Assembly (NCBI RefSeq): GCF_000953135.1
Contig: NZ_LN614827.1
Coordinates: 587,001-651,000, forward strand
Reading direction: 5' to 3'
Source: Legionella fallonii LLAP-10
GTDB lineage: Bacteria; Pseudomonadota; Gammaproteobacteria; Legionellales; Legionellaceae
DNA: 64,000 nt
In this document: positions 1 to 7,526 of the stretch, one piece after another
Layout: every line of letters starts with the position of its first letter
How positions within the stretch are numbered: the stretch's first letter is position 1
Notes under the pieces: model-generated
Databases searched by the model: none
What the model saw: only the letters and a program-made list of their open reading frames with translations
What the model was told of the DNA's origin: nothing
Translations under genes and position numbers: made by a program

Positions 1-133
1 CAATACATCATTACATAAGTTCATTACTGATAATTTCCTCTTAATCATTTCATTTATAAATTTACTAACAGGCCTGGAAGCTTATCCTAAATTACCGCTA
101 TATTGACTTGGCTATTCAGGTGCCTATTCCTAC

Positions 134-199
134 GAAGTGGATCAGTAATTCCTAAGGAAGTGGATCACTAATTCCGAACGATGTGAATCACTCGGAGCG
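134..199. repeat. Three degenerate 23-bp tandem repeats
   Basis: Three successive units start near 134, 157 and 180. Each carries a GTGGATCA or GTGAATCA core, and the first two continue with an AATTCC tail. Tandem terminal repeats with this kind of core are typical of IS21-type element ends, so this may be the remnant of such an end. No transposase reading frame is seen beside it. The rest of 1-240 shows nothing else I can name. Confidence 0.35.
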
Positions 200-238
200 A
201 AGCGACGTATAAATTTATTATATTATAAAACATCCTTT

Positions 239-505
239 TTGTTTGTTTTTTTTAGCTATTATTTCTCTCGTGATTTGCACTGTTTTGTTCGTTCCCCAGG
301 ACACTATCCCATTACTCAGTTAACCCTTGATTTAGGATTTCGGACAACGAAAAATAATGGTTTTATTGAGCGCAGCATGCCCGCCTTCTTTAATTTCTCT
401 CAATTAACATTATTTGATGATAATTTGGAGTCAGAAACAGAGGACCATTATGGAGAGCGACCCTCTAACAAAGAACAAAATAAATGTGAAACCACAATGC
501 ATTGA
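239..505 (+). CDS. Small hypothetical ORF, doubtful
   Basis: An 88-residue open frame without recognisable family. The N-terminal half is hydrophobic and low in complexity. The part after the internal Met near residue 47 is acidic and hydrophilic and looks more protein-like. No Shine-Dalgarno sequence precedes the first ATG. The block sits between the repeat-rich left edge and the promoter of the next gene, and may be a fragment left by a mobile element. A near-copy of the AT-rich string just before it (TATATTATAAAACA) recurs at about 613, before the next gene. Confidence 0.2.
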   Translation: MFVFFSYYFSRDLHCFVRSPGHYPITQLTLDLGFRTTKNNGFIERSMPAFFNFSQLTLFDDNLESETEDHYGERPSNKEQNKCETTMH

Positions 506-634
506 GGAACTTAACCTTGAGCCTTTGTAGCTTTTGCATCAGGGCGCAGTTGGGTTGAATTACAGAAACGGGACAAATGCGAACCAGGACAAAATCACAT
601 ACAAATTTTAGTATATTATAAAACACAAAGTGTG

Positions 635-664
635 TATAATTTACCCAAATTTAAATTTGGGTAA
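635..664 (+). promoter_or_regulatory. -10 box followed by a perfect palindrome (operator-like)
   Basis: A consensus TATAAT lies at 635-640. It is followed at once by a perfect 24-bp palindrome (641-664) with half-site TTACCCAAATTT. The expected transcription start falls inside the palindrome, and the ATG at 669 follows it by four bases. A repressor bound there would block initiation; as RNA the same sequence would form a 5' hairpin next to the start codon. There is no clear -35 box and no Shine-Dalgarno sequence. The geometry also argues against the GTG at 630 as start. Confidence 0.5.
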
Positions 665-668
665 ATCA

Positions 669-1346
669 ATGCCAATACTTCACGAATTACAGTCTGGAAT
701 TAACCATGGTCTATTTGAAATGATTCGCCATGAACACATTTGGAATTATGATTTGAATCTACAGATAGATAAATACAACAGTTTGAGTCAATCGCCTTTA
801 GACAAACTGCAAGCCCAAATTAACCGAGGTTTATTCGAAATGATTCGCCATGAACACATTTGGAATTATGATTTGAATCTACAGATAGATAAATACAACA
901 GTTTGAGCCAATCGCCTTTAGACAAACTGCAAGCCCAAATTAACCGAGGCTTATTCGAAATGATTCGCCATGAGCATATTTGGAATTATGATCTCAATCG
1001 GCAAATCGAAAAATTCAGCAGCTTGAGTAAACAGCCAATAGAGAATAAAAATATAACTAGAGCGGAAGCTCTCAACTCTAATTCTGTATCATCATTTCTT
1101 ATAGAAGAAAATGCATCCATAGATAATAGTTTTTATATCAATTGCATTATAGGGATAACAGCGGTCACAGGCGGAGCGATGCTTATTGCGGGCATACTTT
1201 TATTGAACCCTATTTTCCTTGGCCTTGGGGCTGGTTTTTTAGTTGGAAGCGCAGGTCTTTCGCTTTATGGTTTTTATTCAAATTCTAATGCTACGAATCA
1301 CAATGTTGTCAATGCAGAATTATTGTTCAATAAACAACCGAATTAA
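669..1346 (+). CDS. Tandem-repeat protein with two C-terminal membrane helices
   Basis: 225 residues, function not recognised. After six residues there are three tandem 40-residue units (nt 687-806, 807-926, 927-1046) with core GLFEMIRHEHIWNYDLN. Units 1 and 2 are almost identical at DNA level and unit 3 is more diverged. A polar linker follows, then about 50 residues of Gly/Ala/Leu-rich sequence that should form two transmembrane helices, then a short polar tail. No signal peptide is seen. The ATG at 669 is preferred over the GTG at 630 because a TATAAT box overlaps the earlier start. Repeats plus a membrane hairpin would suit a Legionella effector, but nothing here proves translocation. Confidence 0.7.
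   Translation: MPILHELQSGINHGLFEMIRHEHIWNYDLNLQIDKYNSLSQSPLDKLQAQINRGLFEMIRHEHIWNYDLNLQIDKYNSLSQSPLDKLQAQINRGLFEMIRHEHIWNYDLNRQIEKFSSLSKQPIENKNITRAEALNSNSVSSFLIEENASIDNSFYINCIIGITAVTGGAMLIAGILLLNPIFLGLGAGFLVGSAGLSLYGFYSNSNATNHNVVNAELLFNKQPN
687..1046 (+). repeat. Three tandem 120-bp coding repeats
   Basis: Three in-frame 120-bp units. Units 1 and 2 differ by a few bases mostly in the first 35 nt and at one synonymous site, which points to a recent duplication or gene conversion. Unit 3 is more diverged. Such repeats can change copy number by slippage without changing frame. Confidence 0.9.
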
Positions 1347-1460
1347 TTATTTTTTTGTTACACACAACTCTCTAAATAATGCTAGAAAAGTAATAAAAAT
1401 ATATGGGCTAAACTAATATTCAAAGCGGCAGCGCTCGGTCAATTTATTTATTGCCAGTTT

Positions 1461-1723
1461 AGAGCCTATCCGAAAAATCGGTGGCATAGCCCGATCCGGG
1501 TCGGGAATGGATTTTATTTGAACAGCAACATCATCTGCACAAGATTTAAAATTACCCGATTCAGAATAGTTCATGAAAAAATGAAGATAAATTTCGTAGC
1601 GAGACATACCTATCCATTGGAAGCTGAATGTTCTCCAGTAATCTCTTTCTGCTATGATTATTGAGAGTCCATTTTCTCAGTATAGGGCTCATGAGGGAGA
1701 ATGATATTTTTCGGATAGGCTCT
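1461..1723. mobile_element. Internally deleted (MITE-like) derivative of the IS5-type element at 3165-4218
   Basis: Starts with AGAGCCTATCCGAAAAAT and ends with its inverted copy (ATTTTTCGGATAGGCTCT). The first ~190 bp are almost identical to the left part of the intact element at 3165-3355. The last ~75 bp match its right end from about 4142. The transposase gene is missing, so this is a non-autonomous deletion product that a transposase could still mobilise. It keeps the 5' part of the small passenger ORF (ATG at 1607, minus strand, reading out through the left end to 1413). No obvious target-site duplication flanks it. Confidence 0.85.
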
Positions 1724-1800
1724 GGCAAATCTACCAGAGCATGAAATTTTTTGCGACAAACCCCCCTGCTCTTTATTTTTATTCTGGTTGTTTTGCTTTA

Positions 1801-3060
1801 TCAACAATTTGAGAATCCGTTAACTGATGAAACAAACATCGGATCTTGCTCTTGACTCTGCCTTTGGTTATAAAAACCATAGGGATTTGTTGCCCTCAGA
1901 GAGGGTTCTACCTCGATATCCATGATCAAGTGTTCAAGATGCTCTTGCCTTTCTCGCTGTTGTGGCTCTTCAACTGCGTAATTTTGTACCAACTGTATGT
2001 ACCGTTGATATTGTTCTTCTTCACGTTGGGTCTTTAAAAGCTGTCTTTCTTGATAAAACTCTTGAAAACCTTCCAGTGATAAGGCTGCTTGTTTGAATAT
2101 ACCCTGACGTATTTGAAGTTGATTCAAATAGATATTTTTCTCTTTGGCGTATTCAGCACTAAAGGTATTATCAATAATTGTTTTAAAGTCTTCCAAAGGA
2201 GTGGAAATTAATATTTCTAATGTTTCAAATAATTCCTGCTCATTGAATAATTGATGGGGCACGTTACTTTTTAAATTTTTTATACCCTGCAAAACCCGGT
2301 TATAATTATTATAGTAAAAAGGGGTACTGAAGCAACATTCGGGATCAATTTTTACTGCATGCAAAACATCATCTAATTCTGCCAAGCCAAAATTCTCACT
2401 GTTATTATCAATATCTGCTAAAAAATTCGCAATAAGAAAAATAGAGGTTAATCCAACTATTGGTTTTCCTTTGATGAAACCAGTTTGTAATTTTTTATTT
2501 GTATATTTTCTTTCAAAAAATTCCCACATTGTAAAATTTGGTATGTTCTTCGATACTCGATAAAACTCTTCTCCATTGAAACTGGCGTGCATCTTTGGTT
2601 GAGGCTTACCAAGCAATAAACGATACATTCTACCCCCGGCAACAGCGCTTTCTATCCAGAATTTTTTATCAGCAAATGAAGGTACATTTTCGAAAACAGC
2701 AGAATTAGGTTGATGTAAATAGATGAGTCCATTATTGCTATTGGAACTGTGCCAATATTTAACTTGCGCCACCTTATTTCCTGGCTTAATAATTTCATGA
2801 GAACTATGCCATCTCTGAAGCTCTTCTGCTGTATAAAATTTTACATCCACAACTGCTATCAGCTCATCTTCATTATCATTTTCAACAATTTTGTAAGGCA
2901 TGAACATTTTTTGTTTATTTCTATAAGTCTCCAATAGTTCCCATGTTACTTCATCATCACTATCTGTATTACTAGTTCCTTCATCTTCAGAACTATAATC
3001 CATTTCGTCTTCATCGATATCCATATTCACGGTGTCTTTGTTGTCAAATTTTTGTTGCAT
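1801..3060 (-). CDS. Acidic protein with lipid-kinase-like motifs, candidate effector
   Basis: 419 residues from the ATG at 3060, which has GAGG nine bases upstream; a TTG five codons earlier overlaps that site. The first 40 residues are strongly acidic. The centre contains GGRMYRLLLG (about 142-151), then LIANFLADIDNNSENFG with a D218-x4-N223 arrangement, then VKIDP with D239. The spacing resembles the catalytic-loop Asp/Asn and metal-binding Asp of phosphoinositide-kinase-like folds, seen in some Legionella effectors (AnkK/LegA5 and MavQ type). The C-terminus is Gln/Glu-rich and probably helical. Assignment as a kinase is inference; no glycine loop is obvious. The gene lies between two copies of one insertion element, suggesting acquisition or local rearrangement. 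Confidence 0.6.
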   Translation of the reverse strand: MQQKFDNKDTVNMDIDEDEMDYSSEDEGTSNTDSDDEVTWELLETYRNKQKMFMPYKIVENDNEDELIAVVDVKFYTAEELQRWHSSHEIIKPGNKVAQVKYWHSSNSNNGLIYLHQPNSAVFENVPSFADKKFWIESAVAGGRMYRLLLGKPQPKMHASFNGEEFYRVSKNIPNFTMWEFFERKYTNKKLQTGFIKGKPIVGLTSIFLIANFLADIDNNSENFGLAELDDVLHAVKIDPECCFSTPFYYNNYNRVLQGIKNLKSNVPHQLFNEQELFETLEILISTPLEDFKTIIDNTFSAEYAKEKNIYLNQLQIRQGIFKQAALSLEGFQEFYQERQLLKTQREEEQYQRYIQLVQNYAVEEPQQRERQEHLEHLIMDIEVEPSLRATNPYGFYNQRQSQEQDPMFVSSVNGFSNC

Positions 3061-3122
3061 TTCAATAAACCTCAAAGTAGTGGTTGTTGATTATCATAGG
3101 TCTTGATTGTAACAAAAAACAA

Positions 3123-3311
3123 CTAATAGGTCAAATATAGCGCTAAATCAAGGGGTGATACCTGAGAGCCTATCCGAAAAATCGGTGGCATAGCCCGATC
3201 CGGGTCGGGAATGGATTTTATTTGAACAGCAACATCATCTGCACAAGATTTAAAATTACCCGATTCAGAATAGTTCATGAAAAAATGAAGATAAATTTCG
3301 TAGCGAGACAT
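3123..3311 (-). CDS. Passenger ORF of the IS5-type element, reading through its end
   Basis: A 62-residue frame downstream of the transposase and on its strand. It begins MSRYEIYLHFFMNYSES and has AGGT just before the ATG. The same N-terminal 49 residues are encoded in the deleted copy (ATG at 1607). There is no stop codon inside the element: translation passes the inverted repeat at 3165 and ends in flanking DNA, so the last residues differ between copies. I recognise no family. It may be a fortuitous frame. Confidence 0.3.
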   Translation of the reverse strand: MSRYEIYLHFFMNYSESGNFKSCADDVAVQIKSIPDPDRAMPPIFRIGSQVSPLDLALYLTY

Positions 3312-4218
3312 ACCTATCCATTGGAGGCTGAATGTTCTCCAGTAATCTCTCTTTATTTATAAATATCTACCCGGGCTGAAGTCGATGAATCATCACATTG
3401 ATAAAGGCAAGTTTAATCGATGCTTCAGCGCTCTCTTCATAATATTCGTGGTCTTTGCTCAGTCTTCTGTACCAGTTTAGCCATCCAAAAGAGCGCTCAA
3501 CAATCCATCTCCATTTCACAATTTGAAATTTTTTACGCGGCCGTTTAACAATTTCGAGGATGCACTGACATACGGATAAAAACCAGTTCTGTAGCGTGTT
3601 TCCAGTGTAGCCGCCATCAGCCCAAACCTTCAATAGAGTTGGGAACCATTGCTTCACGCGCTGCATCAATAGTTTTGCGCCACTGCGTTCATCAATTGTT
3701 GCTGAGTGCACAATAACAGCGAGTAATAAACCAAGCACATCAACGGCAATATGGCGCTTCCGTCCTTTGGTTTTCTTCGCTCCATCGTAACCTGTAGATT
3801 CAGAAACAGAAGCTGTTTTACTGGTTTGGCTATCAATAATTGATGCACTGGGCATACGGTTACGCCCGCGGATACTTTCGCGCAAAACCCGGTTTATTTC
3901 ATCCAATGTGCCATCACGTTTCCATGCATTGAAGTAACCGTTTACCGTTGACTTCGGGGGAAACCCTTCGGGCATCATATCCCACTGGCAGCCTGTTCTT
4001 AACTGATACAGTAGGGCGTTAACTACTTCACGTAGATTGGTTGTTCTTGGTCTTCCGCGTTCTTTCTCTGGCGGTAGATGAGGTCCAATAAGTTGCCACT
4101 GCTTGTCAGTTAAATCACCGCGATAAGATTTCCGTTCCATTCCTGCTATGATTATTGAGAGTCTATTTTCTCAAGCATAGGGCTCATCGAGTAGAATGGT
4201 ATTTTTCGGATAGGCTCT
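3165..4218 (-). mobile_element. IS5-type insertion sequence, about 1054 bp
   Basis: Bounded by AGAGCCTATCCGAAAAAT on the left and its inverted complement on the right. It contains one complete DDE transposase gene on the minus strand and a small downstream ORF. Size, ends and single-frame transposase fit the IS1031/ISL2-like part of the IS5 family. Flanking trinucleotides are TGA and TAA if the repeat begins at GAGCC, so no exact target duplication is visible. The deleted relative at 1461-1723 lies in the same orientation. Confidence 0.9.
3367..4140 (-). CDS. IS5 family DDE transposase
   Basis: 257 residues and apparently intact. The N-terminal 90 residues match the helix-rich DNA-binding segment of IS5-type transposases (LTDKQWQLIGPHLPP, then RTGCQWDMMP). 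The RNase H-like catalytic core follows with candidate triad D103 (IIDSQT), D175 (WADGGYTG) and E215 (WIVERSFGWL). The family cuts and pastes the element using its terminal inverted repeats. No frameshift is needed here, so the element may be active and may also act on the deleted copy. Confidence 0.93.
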   Translation of the reverse strand: MERKSYRGDLTDKQWQLIGPHLPPEKERGRPRTTNLREVVNALLYQLRTGCQWDMMPEGFPPKSTVNGYFNAWKRDGTLDEINRVLRESIRGRNRMPSASIIDSQTSKTASVSESTGYDGAKKTKGRKRHIAVDVLGLLLAVIVHSATIDERSGAKLLMQRVKQWFPTLLKVWADGGYTGNTLQNWFLSVCQCILEIVKRPRKKFQIVKWRWIVERSFGWLNWYRRLSKDHEYYEESAEASIKLAFINVMIHRLQPG

Positions 4219-4228
4219 AAGATACTTA

Positions 4229-4268
4229 CCTACGTCCCATGGCCTGTCCGAGGAACCTGGGACGTAGG
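4229..4268. terminator. Hairpin downstream of the TPR gene
   Basis: Arms CCTACGTCCCA (4229-4239) and TGGGACGTAGG (4258-4268) form a perfect 11-bp stem with an 18-base loop. It sits between the insertion element and the 3' end of the minus-strand TPR gene. There is no T-run, so termination is possible but not sure. Confidence 0.45.
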
Positions 4269-4313
4269 GTTAAAGTCTTACAGTTGCCATTCGTCCATGG
4301 AACAATCAAATAG

Positions 4314-6953
4314 TCATTGCATGTCCATCAGAGGTTTCTGGTCTTCTGTTTTGACGGAAGAATTATTTGAGGTCTCATTTAATGTCCCTGAGGGGAAGAA
4401 TACAAATGGATTCCCATCAACAATGCTTATTGTTTGCGTTGGGGGATAGATTAAACCTGAAACATTTAATGCCTGGGTGCTTTTTGATTTCTCTCCTTCC
4501 TCTTCAATAATATCCCCAGATAAATCAATTAATAAGTCGGGATTAACGGTCATGATATGCTCAGAGAATGTAACGAGTAATTCATAAGTTACCGTCCCCA
4601 TTAAGAGACTGATTTTACTTCGCATGTGAATAAATGCATCGTCTTTACTGTCAATAACAGGGTCATTATGTTCAAGAGCATTTCTTAAACTCACCAGCTC
4701 AACCATACATGAAGGTAATTGGGGATGAATTGTTGCCAAAAGATGTAACTTTTCTAGTTTGGTAAGTATTGAGACGATTTGAGGTATCAGATAAGAACAT
4801 GCCAACTGTGCTTCTATATCGTTAATAATGATTGAGTTAATAAATCCGATACAGATGGATTTTTTTGCAGCAAGATTAATACCAGAACTAATAAATAATT
4901 GTTCTAAAAGAGAGAGGCGTGATTTTAGAAAATTAAGGAGGTCATTTAAATCCATTTTATCTGGTGAATGAAGTTCCTTGATTGATGCGATACCTAGCTG
5001 GCGTAGACAGGGAAAGTCTGAAGCCATGGTGCTTCGTTTAGTGCTTTTAATTCCTTCTTCCTGTGCTTTTTTATGTGCGGTTATCTTTTTAGACTCCTGA
5101 CCTCTTAGGGCCTTGTACTCTTTAAAAGCAGCTTTTAAAATTTTAGAAGCTGGGCCTTTTTTTATTCCAGGATTAAGAAGGCTTTGTAATTCCTCACTGC
5201 TGACTTCAATAAAGGCTTCTTGTCCGCTAAGCATTCTGCACATTTTAGTATATAAAGGTGCATTTGGATTAAGCATTTGCAAAAAGGAGGTCATTTTGGC
5301 CTCTGGAAGCAATGTCTTGTTAGGAATGAATGTATTGAAATTAAAAGGTGTGGGAGCCTTATAATACTCTTTGACGGTATCCCAATATGCATATACTGGA
5401 CCTTGCCATTCTTGGAAAGGGGTAGAGGTATCAGGCCAAGGACTAAAGCTATTCTGTCTTTGTTTGATCACCTTATAGATAACTTCTCGCAAATGAACAA
5501 ATTCAGAATATAAAGCCATTATGGTTGCATTATTTTGTTCAAGATCATCAATTAAAGCGGTGGAATGAAGATCTTCAACATGACATAGCCCATTTCTAAT
5601 ATCCGAGAGGATTTCTGGATCCATGAAGTCTATACTGTCTACTTGCCCACCCCAGCCTCTTCTTGTGAAAATTTCACCAATTAGTTGTATCCGTCTAATG
5701 AAGGCGAGTTTGCTTTTTATATTACTAGTAAAATCAGGAGTGTAATCGAGCATAAATAAATTTATTAACGGGGACAGTTCAATAGTTTTTTCGTTATCAA
5801 GATGATGGAATGTTATTGGTGAATTAAATTCCCTTGGTATTAGAGCCGTTAACTTAACCAATTGATAAGATTGCTTAAAATACCATAATAAGGGTTTTAA
5901 ATTATTTAGTTCTTCTAATGGGTCAATTAAAGACGCGGGATTTGCCAAATTGGCTTTAACAGAGAGGAAAAAACGATGTAGTTTGGGTAAGTCATCAACT
6001 AAAAGATCAGGAATTACTGCTTTTACCAGACAGCTGTCTTCCATTAAAGAGCGATGAAAATGAGTTAAGGGGCCTTTGAGTTGTTTACCATCACCCAGTT
6101 CTTCCTCAAGGTCCTCTTTTCTTATGACAAAGGGAATGGGACTCGTATACTCCTTTGATTTAAAAAAAGTGCTGCAAAATTCAAAAAAATACCAAGAATT
6201 CGTACCCCAAGGTAAGTGCTCGATTAATTCAGTGCGCTCCTTTCTGGGAAGTTGATGCATTGCTTCAAAAATCATACGAAACACTAATTGGCTGTCTTGA
6301 AGAAATATATCATCTTCCAAATTTTTGCATATCGCTAAGAGGTATGAGTCAAAAAATTCTGCATGATGACCTTCCTCTGCTTTTCCGACCAGAATTTTTA
6401 TAATTCGTTCCATTTTTTTCAAACGTCTTTTTCTACCAGACTCTGTTGATTCAATAAAACCTGGATTTACGAAGGGCATAGGGCTAATGTCACGATTGTA
6501 ATAGCAAAAGGAGAACTCCATTAACGTAATAATCCACTCAATTTTTTGAGCGTAATTAAGTGTTTTTAGATTTTGGTGAAATTGACATAATTGAGCCAAT
6601 TTCATTTGATAGGTTTTTGAGCAAAGATCAAAGCGAAAAAACTCTTCTGAAGGGGTACTGTATTGATCGAGGTCTTCTCGACTCATCTTTGCCGATAACG
6701 CTATAACCTCTCTCTTTTTACCGCTTATCTGAACTTTCAATCCGGGCTCCAAAAGCTCAGCTTGTTCAAAAGCAATAATAGCAGAGGGATACTCCCCAAG
6801 CCCTAGATGCGCAAGCCCTTTATTATAGAAGAAAAGGCCATTTTTTGGGTTTTTCTTTAGTGCTTTATCAAATAATTCTAGTGCTCTGTTATAATCTTTA
6901 TTTTGCAAAGCGCGTTCGCCTTGATTGTTGAATTTATCAGTTTTTGATAACAC
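4314..6953 (-). CDS. Large TPR-containing protein of unknown function
   Basis: 879 residues. The start is GTG with AAGGAG six bases upstream. Residues about 5-72 hold two tetratricopeptide repeats (NQGERALQNKDYNRALELF and the next unit), a protein-protein binding fold. The remaining ~800 residues are soluble and probably alpha-helical, with no motif I can place. The extreme C-terminus is rich in Ser, Thr and Glu. There is no signal peptide and no membrane segment. A TPR head on a long unknown body is common among Legionella effectors and regulators, so translocation is possible but unproven. It is a single-gene unit on the minus strand. Confidence 0.8.
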   Translation of the reverse strand: MLSKTDKFNNQGERALQNKDYNRALELFDKALKKNPKNGLFFYNKGLAHLGLGEYPSAIIAFEQAELLEPGLKVQISGKKREVIALSAKMSREDLDQYSTPSEEFFRFDLCSKTYQMKLAQLCQFHQNLKTLNYAQKIEWIITLMEFSFCYYNRDISPMPFVNPGFIESTESGRKRRLKKMERIIKILVGKAEEGHHAEFFDSYLLAICKNLEDDIFLQDSQLVFRMIFEAMHQLPRKERTELIEHLPWGTNSWYFFEFCSTFFKSKEYTSPIPFVIRKEDLEEELGDGKQLKGPLTHFHRSLMEDSCLVKAVIPDLLVDDLPKLHRFFLSVKANLANPASLIDPLEELNNLKPLLWYFKQSYQLVKLTALIPREFNSPITFHHLDNEKTIELSPLINLFMLDYTPDFTSNIKSKLAFIRRIQLIGEIFTRRGWGGQVDSIDFMDPEILSDIRNGLCHVEDLHSTALIDDLEQNNATIMALYSEFVHLREVIYKVIKQRQNSFSPWPDTSTPFQEWQGPVYAYWDTVKEYYKAPTPFNFNTFIPNKTLLPEAKMTSFLQMLNPNAPLYTKMCRMLSGQEAFIEVSSEELQSLLNPGIKKGPASKILKAAFKEYKALRGQESKKITAHKKAQEEGIKSTKRSTMASDFPCLRQLGIASIKELHSPDKMDLNDLLNFLKSRLSLLEQLFISSGINLAAKKSICIGFINSIIINDIEAQLACSYLIPQIVSILTKLEKLHLLATIHPQLPSCMVELVSLRNALEHNDPVIDSKDDAFIHMRSKISLLMGTVTYELLVTFSEHIMTVNPDLLIDLSGDIIEEEGEKSKSTQALNVSGLIYPPTQTISIVDGNPFVFFPSGTLNETSNNSSVKTEDQKPLMDMQ

Positions 6954-7142
6954 TTCCTACTCCTTAACTCCAATTGCTTGATCTCCAGTTTGTAACGTCT
7001 CTGAAACATCAAATGCTAGTACTTTAAAATCTGAAATGAGAGAGAAATCAATTTTATCTTGCACGATTTTTCCCTTAAAAAGCTTAATAAAGAGATAAAT
7101 TTATCTATTTGTTATGCTGGTTAGAAAACGTAACAAGACTAA

Positions 7143-7485
7143 ATGAGTCAGGTGATGCAAAGAAGAGCTATTTGCGCTGAACCAAGCTCAATGAATGCTG
7201 ATGTAACAACACACCCTTATTTCATTAGGTCTTATCTCAGCGACGAACCCGTTTCAATGATTAAAACTAGGAGTACCAGTTCTCCGATATTCCTTAAGGA
7301 GAAGATAGGTCGCGCGCTCAAACTGATTTTAAGTTCATCAGTCAACCGCACTAATATTATCCCATATATACATTTATTAGGCAATAGAGGTGCTAAAAAA
7401 CTATGCTGCAGATGGTTTGGTATTATATTTCACAGAAGCAACAAATTTAGCAGCTTTGGCTATTGATCAGTATCAGAGTAATGCG
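7143..7485 (+). pseudogene. Possible decayed coding remnant
   Basis: A 107-residue frame runs from 7143 to 7466. In another frame, 7381-7485 translates to a well-formed tail (NYAADGLVLYFTEATNLAAL) that ends in a proper stop. The switch of protein-like sequence between frames around 7380 suggests a gene fragment with a frameshift or stop. I do not recognise the parent gene. The rest of 6954-7526 holds nothing I can name. Confidence 0.25.
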
Positions 7486-7526
7486 GAAAATGGGTAATTA
7501 CTGATTTCTGTGTTTATAATTAATAC

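Noticed and set aside
630-668. GTG at 630 as start of the tandem-repeat gene
   Set aside because: A TATAAT box at 635-640 and the palindrome overlap this stretch; the ATG at 669 fits the promoter geometry.
687-1046. CRISPR array
   Set aside because: Three contiguous 120-bp units without spacers, in frame in a protein.
1461-4218. Functional composite transposon
   Set aside because: The layout fits, but no target duplication is visible at the outer ends and one copy is deleted, so movement as a unit is unproven.
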